Origin: Denitratimonas sp037478135
GTDB lineage: Bacteria > Pseudomonadota > Gammaproteobacteria > Xanthomonadales > Xanthomonadaceae
Direction: 5' to 3'
Length of the DNA stretch: 64,000 bases
Assembly (NCBI RefSeq): GCF_037478135.1
Contig: NZ_JBBHDV010000008.1
Location: 62,001-126,000 of the forward strand
The translations under genes were made by a program, and so were the position numbers. Below the pieces are notes generated by a model that worked only from the letters and a program-made list of their open reading frames with translations, ran no database searches and had not been told where the DNA came from. This document shows positions 47,610-55,567 of this stretch, one piece after another. Every line of letters starts with the position of its first letter. The first letter of the stretch is position 1.

Positions 47610-48164
47610 ATGGGCCATCGTCTGTCGAAGATCTACACCCGCACCGGCGATGCCGGCAGCACCGGCCTGGGCGATGGGCAGCGCGTGCCCAAGGACAGCG
47701 CCCGCATCCGTCTGCTGGGCGCGCTGGATGAAACCAACGCCTGGCTCGGCCTGCTGCTGACCCATAGCCTGCCCGACGCCGTGCGGCAGGAACTGGTCGC
47801 GGTGCAGCACATGCTGTTCGATCTGGGCGCGGAGATGTGCATACCGGGTCATGCCGCAATCGTGGACGCCGACATCACCTGGCTGGAAGAACGTCTGGAC
47901 CAGCACAACGCCACGCTACCGCCGCTGAAGGAGTTCATCCTGCCCGGCGGCAATCCGGCTGCCGCGCATTGCCATCTGGCGCGCACCACCTGCCGGCGTG
48001 CCGAGTGCCTGCTGGTAGCGCTGTCGCGTGAGGCGGCGGTGCGGCCGCAGGCGCTGGCTTTCGTCAACCGCCTGTCCGATCTGCTGTTCGTGCTGGCGCG
48101 GCTGCTGAGCCGGGCCGATGATGGGCAGGAAGTGCTCTGGCAGCCAGCACTGCGTGAGAGGTAA
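47610..48164 (+). CDS. pduO: cob(I)alamin adenosyltransferase, PduO type
   Basis: 184 residues. It transfers the adenosyl group of ATP to cob(I)alamin, making coenzyme B12. The PduO-type ATP-binding motif is at the N-terminus (KIYTRTGDAGSTGLGDGQRV, residues 6-25), followed by KDSARIRLLGALDETNAWLG, the FILPGGNPAAAHCHLARTTC segment and FVNRLSDLLFVLAR. GGAG lies 8 bases before the ATG. This cytoplasmic enzyme often serves salvage of imported corrinoids. It follows the membrane protein and precedes the deacetylase-like gene on the same strand. Confidence 0.93.
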   Translation: MGHRLSKIYTRTGDAGSTGLGDGQRVPKDSARIRLLGALDETNAWLGLLLTHSLPDAVRQELVAVQHMLFDLGAEMCIPGHAAIVDADITWLEERLDQHNATLPPLKEFILPGGNPAAAHCHLARTTCRRAECLLVALSREAAVRPQALAFVNRLSDLLFVLARLLSRADDGQEVLWQPALRER

Positions 48165-48172
48165 CGGCCATC
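48156..48172 (+). promoter_or_regulatory. ribosome-binding site in front of an ATC codon
   Basis: GAGAGG (48156-48161) lies 8 bases before ATC (48170-48172), which would normally be an ideal spacing for a start codon. It overlaps the pduO stop. Confidence 0.45.
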
Positions 48173-49105
48173 CACCAGTCGCTTGAAACCCTGCGCATCT
48201 ACACCCACGAGGTCTGCCTCAAGCACGAGAACGGCGAGCACCACCCCGAGTCGCCGATGCGGCTGGCGGCGGTGATCGAGGGTCTGCGCGGTGCCGGCCT
48301 GCGTGGCGTGGAATGGTGCAATGCACCGGCCGCCACCCGCGCGCAACTGCGCCTGGTGCACACCCAGGCGCATATCGAAAACATCCTGGACACGCCGGTG
48401 CAGGGTCGCCGCACGCTGGACCAGGACACTGCGATGAACGAATTCTCCGCCGAGGCCGCGTTGCGTGCGGTCGGTGCCGCCTGCGCCGCGGTGGACGCGG
48501 TGATGATGCGCGAATGCGAACGCGCCTTCTGCGCGGTCCGCCCGCCCGGCCACCATGCTTCGCCGGATGCGGCGATGGGCTTCTGCCTGTTCAACGCCAC
48601 TGCGGTGGCGGCGCGCTATGCGATCGAACGGCACTTTCTGGAACGCGTGGCGATCGTGGATTTCGATGTGCACCACGGCAACGGCACCCAAGCGTGTTTC
48701 GAGGACGACCCGGCCGTGATGTACCTGTCCACGCACGAGCGCGGCATCTATCCGTACAGCGGCCTGGCGTGGGAGCGCGGCGCCGGCAATATCCACAACC
48801 TGCCGCTGCCCAAGGGTTCGGGCTCGGAAGCCTTCCGCACCGCCTGGTACACGAAACTGCTGCCGGAGCTGGAGGATTTCCGCCCGCAACTGCTGCTGAT
48901 TTCGGCCGGCTTCGACGCACACCGCGCCGATCCGCTGGCCGATATGTGCCTGGATACCGAAGACTTCGCGTGGATCACGCGGCAACTGCTGCAGATCGCC
49001 ACACGTCACGCCCACGGCCGCGTGGTGTCGGTGCTGGAAGGCGGCTACGACATCGCGGCCTTGCGTGACAGCTGCGTGGAACATGTGCGGGAGCTGCTCG
49101 GATGA
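48170..49105 (+). CDS. histone-deacetylase-like amidohydrolase, apparent ATC start
   Basis: 311 residues if read from the ATC at 48170. Zinc hydrolase motifs: the N-terminal substrate loop IYTHEVCLKHENGEHHPESP, RPPGHHASPDAAMGFCLFN with the active-site His pair, AIVDFDVHHGNGTQACF with zinc ligands, and ISAGFDAHRADPLADM. Family members hydrolyse acetylated amines or acetoin-related substrates (AcuC/AphA-like); substrate unknown. The only standard in-frame start is ATG 48257, which would remove the conserved N-terminal loop. No ATG, GTG or TTG lies between the upstream stop at 48155 and 48257, while GAGAGG sits 8 bases before the ATC. The stop overlaps the amgK ATG. Confidence 0.78.
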   Translation: MHQSLETLRIYTHEVCLKHENGEHHPESPMRLAAVIEGLRGAGLRGVEWCNAPAATRAQLRLVHTQAHIENILDTPVQGRRTLDQDTAMNEFSAEAALRAVGAACAAVDAVMMRECERAFCAVRPPGHHASPDAAMGFCLFNATAVAARYAIERHFLERVAIVDFDVHHGNGTQACFEDDPAVMYLSTHERGIYPYSGLAWERGAGNIHNLPLPKGSGSEAFRTAWYTKLLPELEDFRPQLLLISAGFDAHRADPLADMCLDTEDFAWITRQLLQIATRHAHGRVVSVLEGGYDIAALRDSCVEHVRELLG

Positions 49106-50121
49106 CGCCTGACAACGATGCTTCGACCCAGCGCGCCGCGTTGCGCATGGCCTTCGTCCGCGAGCACCTGGGCACCACTGCCACGGCACCGTCCGCGGCC
49201 TCGTCCGATGCTGGCTTTCGCAGCTACTGGCGCAGTGGCGACGGCCATGGACACAGCGCCATCGTCATGGATTCCCCACCCGAGCTGGAGGACGTACGTC
49301 CCTGGCTGCGCCTGCACCAGCTGCTGGATGACGGCGGCGTGCGGGTTCCGCAGATCCTGGCGCGCGATGTCACATCCGGCCTGCTACTGCTGGAAGACCT
49401 CGGCGGTCCGACACTGCTGCAAACACTCGACCGCGACAACGCCGCACACTGGTTCGCACAGGCGCTCGAACAGCTGCTGCGCATCCAGCGCATCCCCCCG
49501 CCGGACTGGCTGCCGCGCTACGACGCGGCGCTGGTGCGGCGCGAGTTCGGACTGTTCGAAGAATGGTTCCTGCGCCGTCATCTGGGTGTCGAACTGGATG
49601 CCACGGAGCAGGCCGAAATGGCGCAGCTGGCCGATGTTCTCGTGGATGCCTTCCTCGGCCAGCCGCAGATCCTGGTGCACCGCGATTTCATGCCACGCAA
49701 TCTGATGCCGTTGCCCGATGGTGTGGCAGTGCTGGATTTCCAGGACGCGGTGAGCGGGCCGATGGCCTATGACGTGCTGTGCATGGTCAAGGATGCCTTC
49801 ACCAGCTGGCCGGCAGCACAGGTCGACGCCTGGATCAGCGCCTATCTGGAAGCCGCAGCCGCTGCCGGCCTTCCGCTGCCTGACGCCGCACATTTCCGGC
49901 GCGATTTCGACCTGATCGGCGTGCAGCGGCATCTGAAGGTGCTGGGCATCTTCGCCCGCCTGCACCACCGCGACGGCAAATCGCGCTACGTCGCCGACGC
50001 AGCGCGCTTCATCACCTATCTGATGCAGGTAATGCCCATTTATCCAGAACTGGCGCCGTTGCAGGCACTGCTTCAACGCCATGTGCTGCCCCGGGTGCCG
50101 GCCATGGCGCTGCCGGCATGA
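49102..50121 (+). CDS. amgK: N-acetylmuramate/N-acetylglucosamine kinase AmgK
   Basis: 339 residues with an aminoglycoside-phosphotransferase fold: an ATP-binding lobe (LLLLEDLGGPTLLQTL near residue 95), catalytic loop ILVHRDFMPRNLMPLPDG with Asp195 and Asn200, and metal-binding VLDFQDAVSGPMAYDVL with Asp212. The immediately following murU, overlapping by ATGA, identifies it as AmgK. That enzyme phosphorylates the anomeric position of MurNAc in the peptidoglycan-recycling bypass that avoids MurA and de novo synthesis. A general phosphotransferase would be the fallback call without this context. Confidence 0.88.
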   Translation: MTPDNDASTQRAALRMAFVREHLGTTATAPSAASSDAGFRSYWRSGDGHGHSAIVMDSPPELEDVRPWLRLHQLLDDGGVRVPQILARDVTSGLLLLEDLGGPTLLQTLDRDNAAHWFAQALEQLLRIQRIPPPDWLPRYDAALVRREFGLFEEWFLRRHLGVELDATEQAEMAQLADVLVDAFLGQPQILVHRDFMPRNLMPLPDGVAVLDFQDAVSGPMAYDVLCMVKDAFTSWPAAQVDAWISAYLEAAAAAGLPLPDAAHFRRDFDLIGVQRHLKVLGIFARLHHRDGKSRYVADAARFITYLMQVMPIYPELAPLQALLQRHVLPRVPAMALPA

Positions 50122-50816
50122 AGGCCATCATCCTGGCCGCCGGGCGCGGCCAGCGACTGCGCCCGCTGACCGACACCTGCCCCAAACCCCTCCTGCCGGT
50201 CGCTGGCAAGCCGCTGATCGTGCACCACATCGAAGCGCTCGCGGCCGCCGGCGTGCGCGAACTGGTGATCAACACCGCCTGGCTGGCGGAGCAGTTTCCC
50301 GCGATGTTGGGCGATGGCGCGGATTTCGGCGTGTCGATCACGTATTCGTACGAAGGCAGCAGTGCGCTGGAAACCGGTGGCGGCCTGTTGAACGCGCTGC
50401 CGCTGCTCGGCGATGCCCCGTTCCTTGTGGTGAATGGGGATATCCACGCCGACGTCGACTTCGCCGACCTGGCGCTTCCTTCGGCCGATCTTGCGCAGCT
50501 GGTGATGGTCGATCCCCCGGCAGGCAGCGCCGGCGACTTCCATCTGGATGACGCCGGCCGGCTGACACCCGATGGCGACGGCCCGCGCCTGACCTACTCG
50601 GGCATCGCGCTGATCGACCCCGCCCTGTTCGCGGGCTGGCGCGCGGCATTTTCCCGCGACGACATCCACGGCCATCCGCCCGCATTCCGGCTGGCGCCAC
50701 TGCTGCGTCATGCCATGCATCGCGACCGCATCGGTGGCCGGCATCACCGCGGGCACTGGACCGATGCCGGTACGCCGCTGGCACTGGCGGCGCTGGAACA
50801 AAAGCTGGGCAACTGA
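50118..50816 (+). CDS. murU: N-acetylmuramate-1-phosphate uridylyltransferase MurU
   Basis: 232 residues. The nucleotidyltransferase signature is intact at the N-terminus: MKAIILAAGRGQRLRPLTDT followed by CPKPLLPVAGKPL (residues 1-33). Further family blocks are GVRELVINTAWLAEQ, LETGGGLLNALPLLG and VVNGDIHADVDF. MurU makes UDP-MurNAc from MurNAc-1-phosphate, the second step after AmgK. The short length (E. coli-type GlmU or RfbA enzymes are longer) and the coupling to amgK support MurU. Together they recycle cell-wall sugars in the cytoplasm. Confidence 0.92.
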   Translation: MKAIILAAGRGQRLRPLTDTCPKPLLPVAGKPLIVHHIEALAAAGVRELVINTAWLAEQFPAMLGDGADFGVSITYSYEGSSALETGGGLLNALPLLGDAPFLVVNGDIHADVDFADLALPSADLAQLVMVDPPAGSAGDFHLDDAGRLTPDGDGPRLTYSGIALIDPALFAGWRAAFSRDDIHGHPPAFRLAPLLRHAMHRDRIGGRHHRGHWTDAGTPLALAALEQKLGN

Positions 50817-50859
50817 AGCACGCCCGGCGCTGAAGAGCGGTGCGCGCGGCCAGCCGCGA

Positions 50860-50873
50860 TTGATCGCAGTCAA
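50860..50873 (+). promoter_or_regulatory. FNR/ANR box upstream of cytochrome c peroxidase
   Basis: TTGATCGCAGTCAA fits the ANR form TTGAT-N4-GTCAA (one difference from the FNR consensus). TGTCAT at 50896-50901 is centred 32 bases downstream, matching class II spacing. The gene starts 75 bases after the box. Confidence 0.55.
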
Positions 50874-50948
50874 CACCGGCAACGCGCTTCTGCGATGTCA
50901 TGGTCACAGGAATCCGACATCACCCCCCCGCCAGCCAAGGAGCCCACC

Positions 50949-52019
50949 ATGAAACATTTCCGCCCGATTACCCTGGCCCTTGCCGCCGCACTGGCCACCA
51001 CGGTCAGTGCGTTGGCCATCGCCAAGGAAAACACCAGCGCCCCTGCTGCCGCCGAGCTGCGTTCGATGGCCAGCGCCATCTTCCAGCCGATTCCCGACCC
51101 GCCCACGGAAATCCGAGGCGAAAAGATCACGCCGGAAAAGATCGAGCTGGGCCGCATGCTGTTCTTCGAACCCCGCCTGTCGCGCAGCCACATCATCAGC
51201 TGCAACACCTGCCACAGCATCGGCACCGGCGGCGCCGACAACGTGCCGGTGTCGATCGGCCACGGCTGGCAGAAGGGTCCGCGCAACTCGCCCACGGTGT
51301 TCAACGCCGTGTTCAACGCCGCGCAATTCTGGGACGGCCGCGCCGATGACCTGATGGAACAGGCCAAGGGCCCGGTGCAGGCCAGCGTAGAAATGAACAA
51401 CACGCCCGAGCAGGTGGAAATCACGCTGCGCAGCATGCCCGAGTATGTCGAAGCATTCCGCACCGCGTTCCCGGGCGAAGAATCACCGGTCACCTTCGAC
51501 AACATGGCGCGCGTGCTCGAAGCCTTCCAGTCCACGCTGGTGACACCGGATTCGCGCTTCGACCTGTTTCTGAAGGGCTCCGATGATGCGCTCGACGCGG
51601 AAGAGCGTCAGGGCCTGTCGCTGTTCATCAACAAGGCCTGCATCGCCTGCCATTCCGGCGTGAACCTGGGCGGCCAGGCCTACTTCCCGTTCGGCGTGAT
51701 CCAGCGCCCCGGCGCGGACATCCTGCCGGCCGAGGACAAGGGCCGCTTCTCGGTCACCAACACCGCCACCGATGAATACGTGTTCCGCGCCTCACCGTTG
51801 CGCAACGTGGCCCTGACCGCACCCTACTTCCACAGCGGCGAAGTCTGGGATCTGAAACAGGCCGTGGCGATCATGGGCTCCAGCCAGCTCGGCCACACCC
51901 TGACCGATGACGAGGCCGGCTCGATCGCGCGCTTCCTGGAAACCCTGACCGGTATCCAGCCCAAGGTCGAATACCCGACCCTGCCGCGCAGCACCGCAAC
52001 CACCCCGAAGCCCGAGTAA
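50949..52019 (+). CDS. ccpA: di-haem cytochrome c peroxidase
   Basis: 356 residues, periplasmic: signal peptide MKHFRPITLALAAALATTVS ending near ALAIA. Two CXXCH haem c sites are present, C85-N-T-C-H and C231-I-A-C-H, as in bacterial cytochrome c peroxidases of the CcpA/MauG family. Further family blocks are GRMLFFEPRLSRSHIISCNT, GPVQASVEMN, SPLRNVALTAPYFHSGEV and the late haem-ligand methionine region (VAIMGSSQLG). The enzyme reduces H2O2 with electrons from cytochrome c. AAGGAG lies before ATG 50949. In pseudomonads such genes are ANR-controlled; a matching box precedes this one. Confidence 0.92.
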   Translation: MKHFRPITLALAAALATTVSALAIAKENTSAPAAAELRSMASAIFQPIPDPPTEIRGEKITPEKIELGRMLFFEPRLSRSHIISCNTCHSIGTGGADNVPVSIGHGWQKGPRNSPTVFNAVFNAAQFWDGRADDLMEQAKGPVQASVEMNNTPEQVEITLRSMPEYVEAFRTAFPGEESPVTFDNMARVLEAFQSTLVTPDSRFDLFLKGSDDALDAEERQGLSLFINKACIACHSGVNLGGQAYFPFGVIQRPGADILPAEDKGRFSVTNTATDEYVFRASPLRNVALTAPYFHSGEVWDLKQAVAIMGSSQLGHTLTDDEAGSIARFLETLTGIQPKVEYPTLPRSTATTPKPE

Positions 52020-52057
52020 GCTGCGCCTCCATTGCCGCCATACCGCGCATCAGCAAT

Positions 52058-52091
52058 AACGAAAAGGGCACCGCAAGGTGCCCTTTTCGTT
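52058..52091. terminator. strong terminator after ccpA
   Basis: AACGAAAAGGGCACC and GGTGCCCTTTTCGTT form a perfect 15-bp stem with a GCAA loop, 38 bases past the ccpA stop. The T-rich arm ends the transcript from the plus strand, and the symmetry allows use on both strands for the convergent pit gene. Confidence 0.85.
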
Positions 52092-52212
52092 TCCAGCCGA
52101 CGGGAATCAGCCGTCGAATCACCGCATAGGCTGGCGTAAGCACGCGAACCCCAACCTATGCCTGCAGCACGGGCCGGATCACGCTGCGCGCAGCGGATCC
52201 GGCAACGCGTCT

Positions 52213-53340
52213 TCAGGCCCAGCCGAGTGAACGCAGCGTGTTGATCATCAGATAGGCGATGCCGCCGGCAGCCGGGATCGTCAGGATCCAGGCCCAAATC
52301 ATGCGCTCCACCACGCCCCACTTGATCGCGTTCAGGCGCTTGGCCGTGCCTACGCCCATGATCGCGGCGGAAATATTGTGCGTGGTCGAAACCGGGATGC
52401 CGAGGCTGGAGGCCAGCGTGATCACCGAAGCGGCACTGGCCTCGGCCGCGAAGCCGTGGATCGGGTGCAGCTTGACCAGTTTGTGGCCCAGTGTCTTGAT
52501 GATGCGCCAGCCGCCAGCGGCAGTGCCTGCGGCCATCACGATGGCGCAGGTGAACTTGATCCAGGTGTCGATATCGCCTTCGGTCAGGGCTTCTTCGGAC
52601 GGATGCAGGAAGGCCAGCCAGGCCGGCAGGTCGCTGAGCGTGCCGGTCGCCTCGGCGCTGACCAGCGCCAGCGCGATGATGCCCATCGTCTTCTGCGCGT
52701 CGTTCAGGCCGTGCGCAAACCCCATGTAGCCGGCCGAAGCAATCTGCGCCTTGCCGAAGAACGAATTGACCCAGCGCGGCCGCGCCAGCCGCGCCAACGG
52801 CCCGCCACTGGCGGCCATGCCGGCGATGATCGCGAACAGCAGGCCCATCATCGCAAAGCCCATCAAGAAACCCATCACCGGCGAGGTGATCATCGGCACC
52901 AGCACCTTCCACAGCAGACCGGCGCCCTTCCACCACGGCTGCGCGGATTCGACCCAGATGATCGCGTTCCAGTCGGTCCCGGCAGCGCCCAGCGCGGCGC
53001 CGCACAGGCCGCCGATCAGGGCGTGCGAGCTGGACGAAGGCAGGCCGAAATACCAGGTAATCAAGTTCCAGATGATGCCGCCGGACAGCGCGCAGATGAG
53101 CACCTGCGAGGTCACCTCGACCACCTGTGCATCGATCAGGCCCGAGGCGATGGTCTTGGCCACCGCGGTGCCGGCCAGCGCACCCAGCAGGTTCATGCTG
53201 GCCGCCAGCGCGATGGCCTGCATCGGCGAAAGCACCTTGGTCGCCACCACGGTGGCGATCGAGTTGGCGGTGTCGTGGAAGCCGTTGATGTACTCGAACA
53301 CCAGCGCGAACAGCACCACCATCAGTACCAGGGTGAGCAT
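52213..53340 (-). CDS. pit: inorganic phosphate transporter, Pit family
   Basis: 375 residues with about ten membrane helices. The duplicated PHO4 signature is visible: YINGFHDTANSIATVVATKV at residues 17-36 and GYMGFAHGLNDAQKTMGIIA near 210, plus ASVITLASSLGIPVSTTHNI. Pit systems import metal-phosphate by proton symport with low affinity. It follows the PhoU-like gene by 10 bases. The usual view is that Pit is constitutive or repressed under phosphate starvation; here a tandem Pho-box-like array lies upstream of the pair. Confidence 0.92.
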   Translation of the reverse strand: MLTLVLMVVLFALVFEYINGFHDTANSIATVVATKVLSPMQAIALAASMNLLGALAGTAVAKTIASGLIDAQVVEVTSQVLICALSGGIIWNLITWYFGLPSSSSHALIGGLCGAALGAAGTDWNAIIWVESAQPWWKGAGLLWKVLVPMITSPVMGFLMGFAMMGLLFAIIAGMAASGGPLARLARPRWVNSFFGKAQIASAGYMGFAHGLNDAQKTMGIIALALVSAEATGTLSDLPAWLAFLHPSEEALTEGDIDTWIKFTCAIVMAAGTAAGGWRIIKTLGHKLVKLHPIHGFAAEASAASVITLASSLGIPVSTTHNISAAIMGVGTAKRLNAIKWGVVERMIWAWILTIPAAGGIAYLMINTLRSLGWA

Positions 53341-53350
53341 GGGGCGCGCC

Positions 53351-53977
53351 TCAGGAGTTCTTCAGCACGATCTGGTAGCAGACTTCGCCCGCGGTACGGC
53401 AGCGGTCGATGGCCTTTTCCAGCAGTTCGAAGAAGTCCTTGATCAGCAGCACTTCCAGACCGTCGTACTGGCCGGAGTACACCTCGCGGTAGGTTTCCAG
53501 CATCAGCCGGTCGGCCTCGGCCTCGACATTGCGCAGGCGGTCGTAGAGGCGTTTCATCGGCTCCATCCGCATCTTTGGCAGCAGCCGCACCATTTCCACC
53601 ACCAACTCAGCGGCCTGCTGCAGCATGGCCGCGCGTGGCCCGAAGTCGATGTTCTCCAGCTTCTCGCTAGCCAGCGCGTAGCGGTCGGCGAACTTTTCGA
53701 TGGTCTTGGGGATGCGATAGATGGCATTGCCCAGAGCTTCGATGTCCTCGCGCTCCAGCGGCGTGACGAAGGTGTCCACCAGCGCCTGGCTGATCTGCTC
53801 GGAGACTTCCTTCTCGCGCTGACGCGCGATCTTGAACTCGGTCAGCGTGGCCTCGGTCCCGTGGTCCTTGACCAGGTGCTGCAGCGCTTCGGCGCTCTGG
53901 CTCGCCGCCATCGCGGCGGATTCGAGCAGGGCATAGAAGCGGTCGCCCTTGCCGAAAATGGTTTGCAGGGAAAACAT
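53351..53977 (-). CDS. DUF47 / PhoU-like Pit accessory protein
   Basis: 208 residues starting MFSLQTIFGKGDRFYALLES; the open frame to 54157 is not family-like. The product is almost all alpha-helical with charged heptads (EATLTEFKIARQREKEVSEQ, DRLMLETYREVYSGQYDGLE), and ends LIKDFFELLEKAIDRCRTAG EVCYQIVLKNS-like DUF47 blocks. Such proteins resemble PhoU and pair with Pit transporters, probably to adjust phosphate uptake. Directly upstream of pit, 10 bases apart. No enzymatic motif. Confidence 0.88.
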   Translation of the reverse strand: MFSLQTIFGKGDRFYALLESAAMAASQSAEALQHLVKDHGTEATLTEFKIARQREKEVSEQISQALVDTFVTPLEREDIEALGNAIYRIPKTIEKFADRYALASEKLENIDFGPRAAMLQQAAELVVEMVRLLPKMRMEPMKRLYDRLRNVEAEADRLMLETYREVYSGQYDGLEVLLIKDFFELLEKAIDRCRTAGEVCYQIVLKNS

Positions 53978-54060
53978 CGGTCGTCGCTCTTGAAGGGGAA
54001 TACATGCGGCGGCAACCCGATGTTTCGGGAGGCGCCGGGCGCGGTGGCGCCATATGACGC

Positions 54061-54093
54061 CAAGTTTACCGCGCAAAGACAATTTCGAGACAG
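54061..54093 (-). promoter_or_regulatory. three-unit Pho-box-like array ahead of the pit operon
   Basis: Reading the minus strand: CTGTCTCGAAA (54083-54093), TTGTCTTTGCG (54072-54082) and CGGTAAACTTG (54061-54071), three consecutive 11-bp units. The CGGTAA core recurs in the phoB array at 7720-7741. The PhoU-like gene starts 84 bases downstream, and a TCATAT -10-like hexamer lies at 54052-54057. Confidence 0.5.
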
Positions 54094-54178
54094 TGCCGGG
54101 CGCGGTTTCCACGTCGCTTGTGGCATAGTTTGATCGCATTTGCCGCCATCCCGGCACGCCACCATTGCAAGGAACCCC

Positions 54179-55522
54179 GTGTCGGCCCTGTGCCGGCGAC
54201 CCATGACACTCGAACTTGTCGTCGTTGCCCTGCTAATCCTGGCCAATGGTTTCTTCGCGCTGTCGGAGATGTCCGTGGTCACCTCGCGCCGCCCGCGACT
54301 GCGCCAGATGGCCAGCCGCAGCCGTCGTGCCCGCGCCGCGCTGGAACTGGCCGAACAGCCCGAGCGCTTCCTTTCCACCGTCCAGGTCGGCATCACCCTG
54401 GTCGGCATCCTGACCGGCATGTTCGGCGGTGCCGCATTTGGTGCGCGTATCGCGGCCGGCCTTGGCGCGCTGGGCATCGGCCCGGATCTGGCGCATGGCA
54501 TCGGGCTGGCCGTCAGCGTCAGCCTGATCACCTTTTTCACCATCGTGTTCGGCGAGTTACTGCCCAAGCGCATCGCGCTGCTGGCATCCGAGCGCATCGC
54601 CAGCAATGTCGCGCTGCCGATGCAGGCGATGTCGCGCGTGGCTGCACCCTTCGTCTGGTTGCTCTCGCACAGCGTCAGCATCCTGCTGCGTCTGCTGCGG
54701 TTGAAAGACACCGCTGCCTCGCAGGTCTCCGAAGAAGAGATCCGCATGCTGCTGGCCGAAGGCCACGAGCAGGGCCTGATCGACGCCGACGAGCGCAACA
54801 TGATGAACCGGGTCATGCGCCTGGGCGACCGCACCGCCGAAAACCTGATGACGCCCCGCACCCGCATCGCCTGGCTGGATCTGGAAGCCAGCCACGAAGA
54901 GAACATCCAGGTGCTGCGTGAGCATCCCTACTCGCGCTATCCGGTCTATCGCGGCTCGGACAGCGATGTGGTCGGCATCATGGAAACCAAATCACTGGTG
55001 CGCCTGCTGACTCGCCCGGACGATATCGACAGCCTGCTCGATGATCTGGCCGAACCGCTGTTCGTGACCGAATCCACCCGCGCCCTGACGCTGCTGGAAA
55101 TCTTCCGCGACGAAAGCGCACACATGGCGCTGGTGGTCGACGAATACGGCGATCTTCAAGGCCTGGTCACGCTCAACGACCTGATCAGCGCGGTGCTGGG
55201 CCAGATGCAGCAGCAGGAAATCGATGCCAGCGAGAACGCCGTGGTGGTGCAGCGCAGCGATGGGAGCTATCTGGTCGATGCCAGCCTCTCCAGCGAAGAC
55301 CTGCGCGAACTGCTGGATCTGGCGAAAATGCCGAACGAGGACGAGCACGACTACAACACCGCCGCCGGCATGGTGGTGGCGCATTTCGGCCGTATTCCGG
55401 CGCCGGGCGAGTGGTTCGAACATTCCGGCTGGCGCTTTGAAGTGGTCGATCTGGACGGCGCCCGGATCGACCAGCTGCTGGTGCAACGGCAACCCGATAC
55501 GCCGGATCTGAACCTGGATTGA
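54179..55522 (+). CDS. CNNM/HlyC-CorC family membrane protein
   Basis: 447 residues from the GTG at 54179, chosen because AAGGAA lies at the right distance; ATG 54203 is an alternative eight residues in. Domain order: DUF21/CNNM membrane domain with three to four helices (LELVVVALLILANGFFALSE, TVQVGITLVGILTGMFGGAA, IGLAVSVSLITFFTIVFGEL), a CBS pair (NLMTPRTRIAWLDL to GDLQGLVTLNDLISAVLG), and a C-terminal CorC_HlyC domain (DGSYLVDASLSSEDLRELLD, YNTAAGMVVAHFGRIPAPGE). These proteins are linked to Mg2+/Co2+ efflux or resistance; older names call them hemolysins without evidence. Confidence 0.9.
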   Translation: MSALCRRPMTLELVVVALLILANGFFALSEMSVVTSRRPRLRQMASRSRRARAALELAEQPERFLSTVQVGITLVGILTGMFGGAAFGARIAAGLGALGIGPDLAHGIGLAVSVSLITFFTIVFGELLPKRIALLASERIASNVALPMQAMSRVAAPFVWLLSHSVSILLRLLRLKDTAASQVSEEEIRMLLAEGHEQGLIDADERNMMNRVMRLGDRTAENLMTPRTRIAWLDLEASHEENIQVLREHPYSRYPVYRGSDSDVVGIMETKSLVRLLTRPDDIDSLLDDLAEPLFVTESTRALTLLEIFRDESAHMALVVDEYGDLQGLVTLNDLISAVLGQMQQQEIDASENAVVVQRSDGSYLVDASLSSEDLRELLDLAKMPNEDEHDYNTAAGMVVAHFGRIPAPGEWFEHSGWRFEVVDLDGARIDQLLVQRQPDTPDLNLD

Positions 55523-55567
55523 TGCGGTGAAACCCATGCTGCCCAACCTCCACGGCGTGACGAGGGC

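Noticed and set aside
54129..54143. Third FNR box near TTTGATCGCATTTG
   Set aside because: Only one half-site (TTGAT) is present; the other half lacks the ATCAA/GTCAA core.
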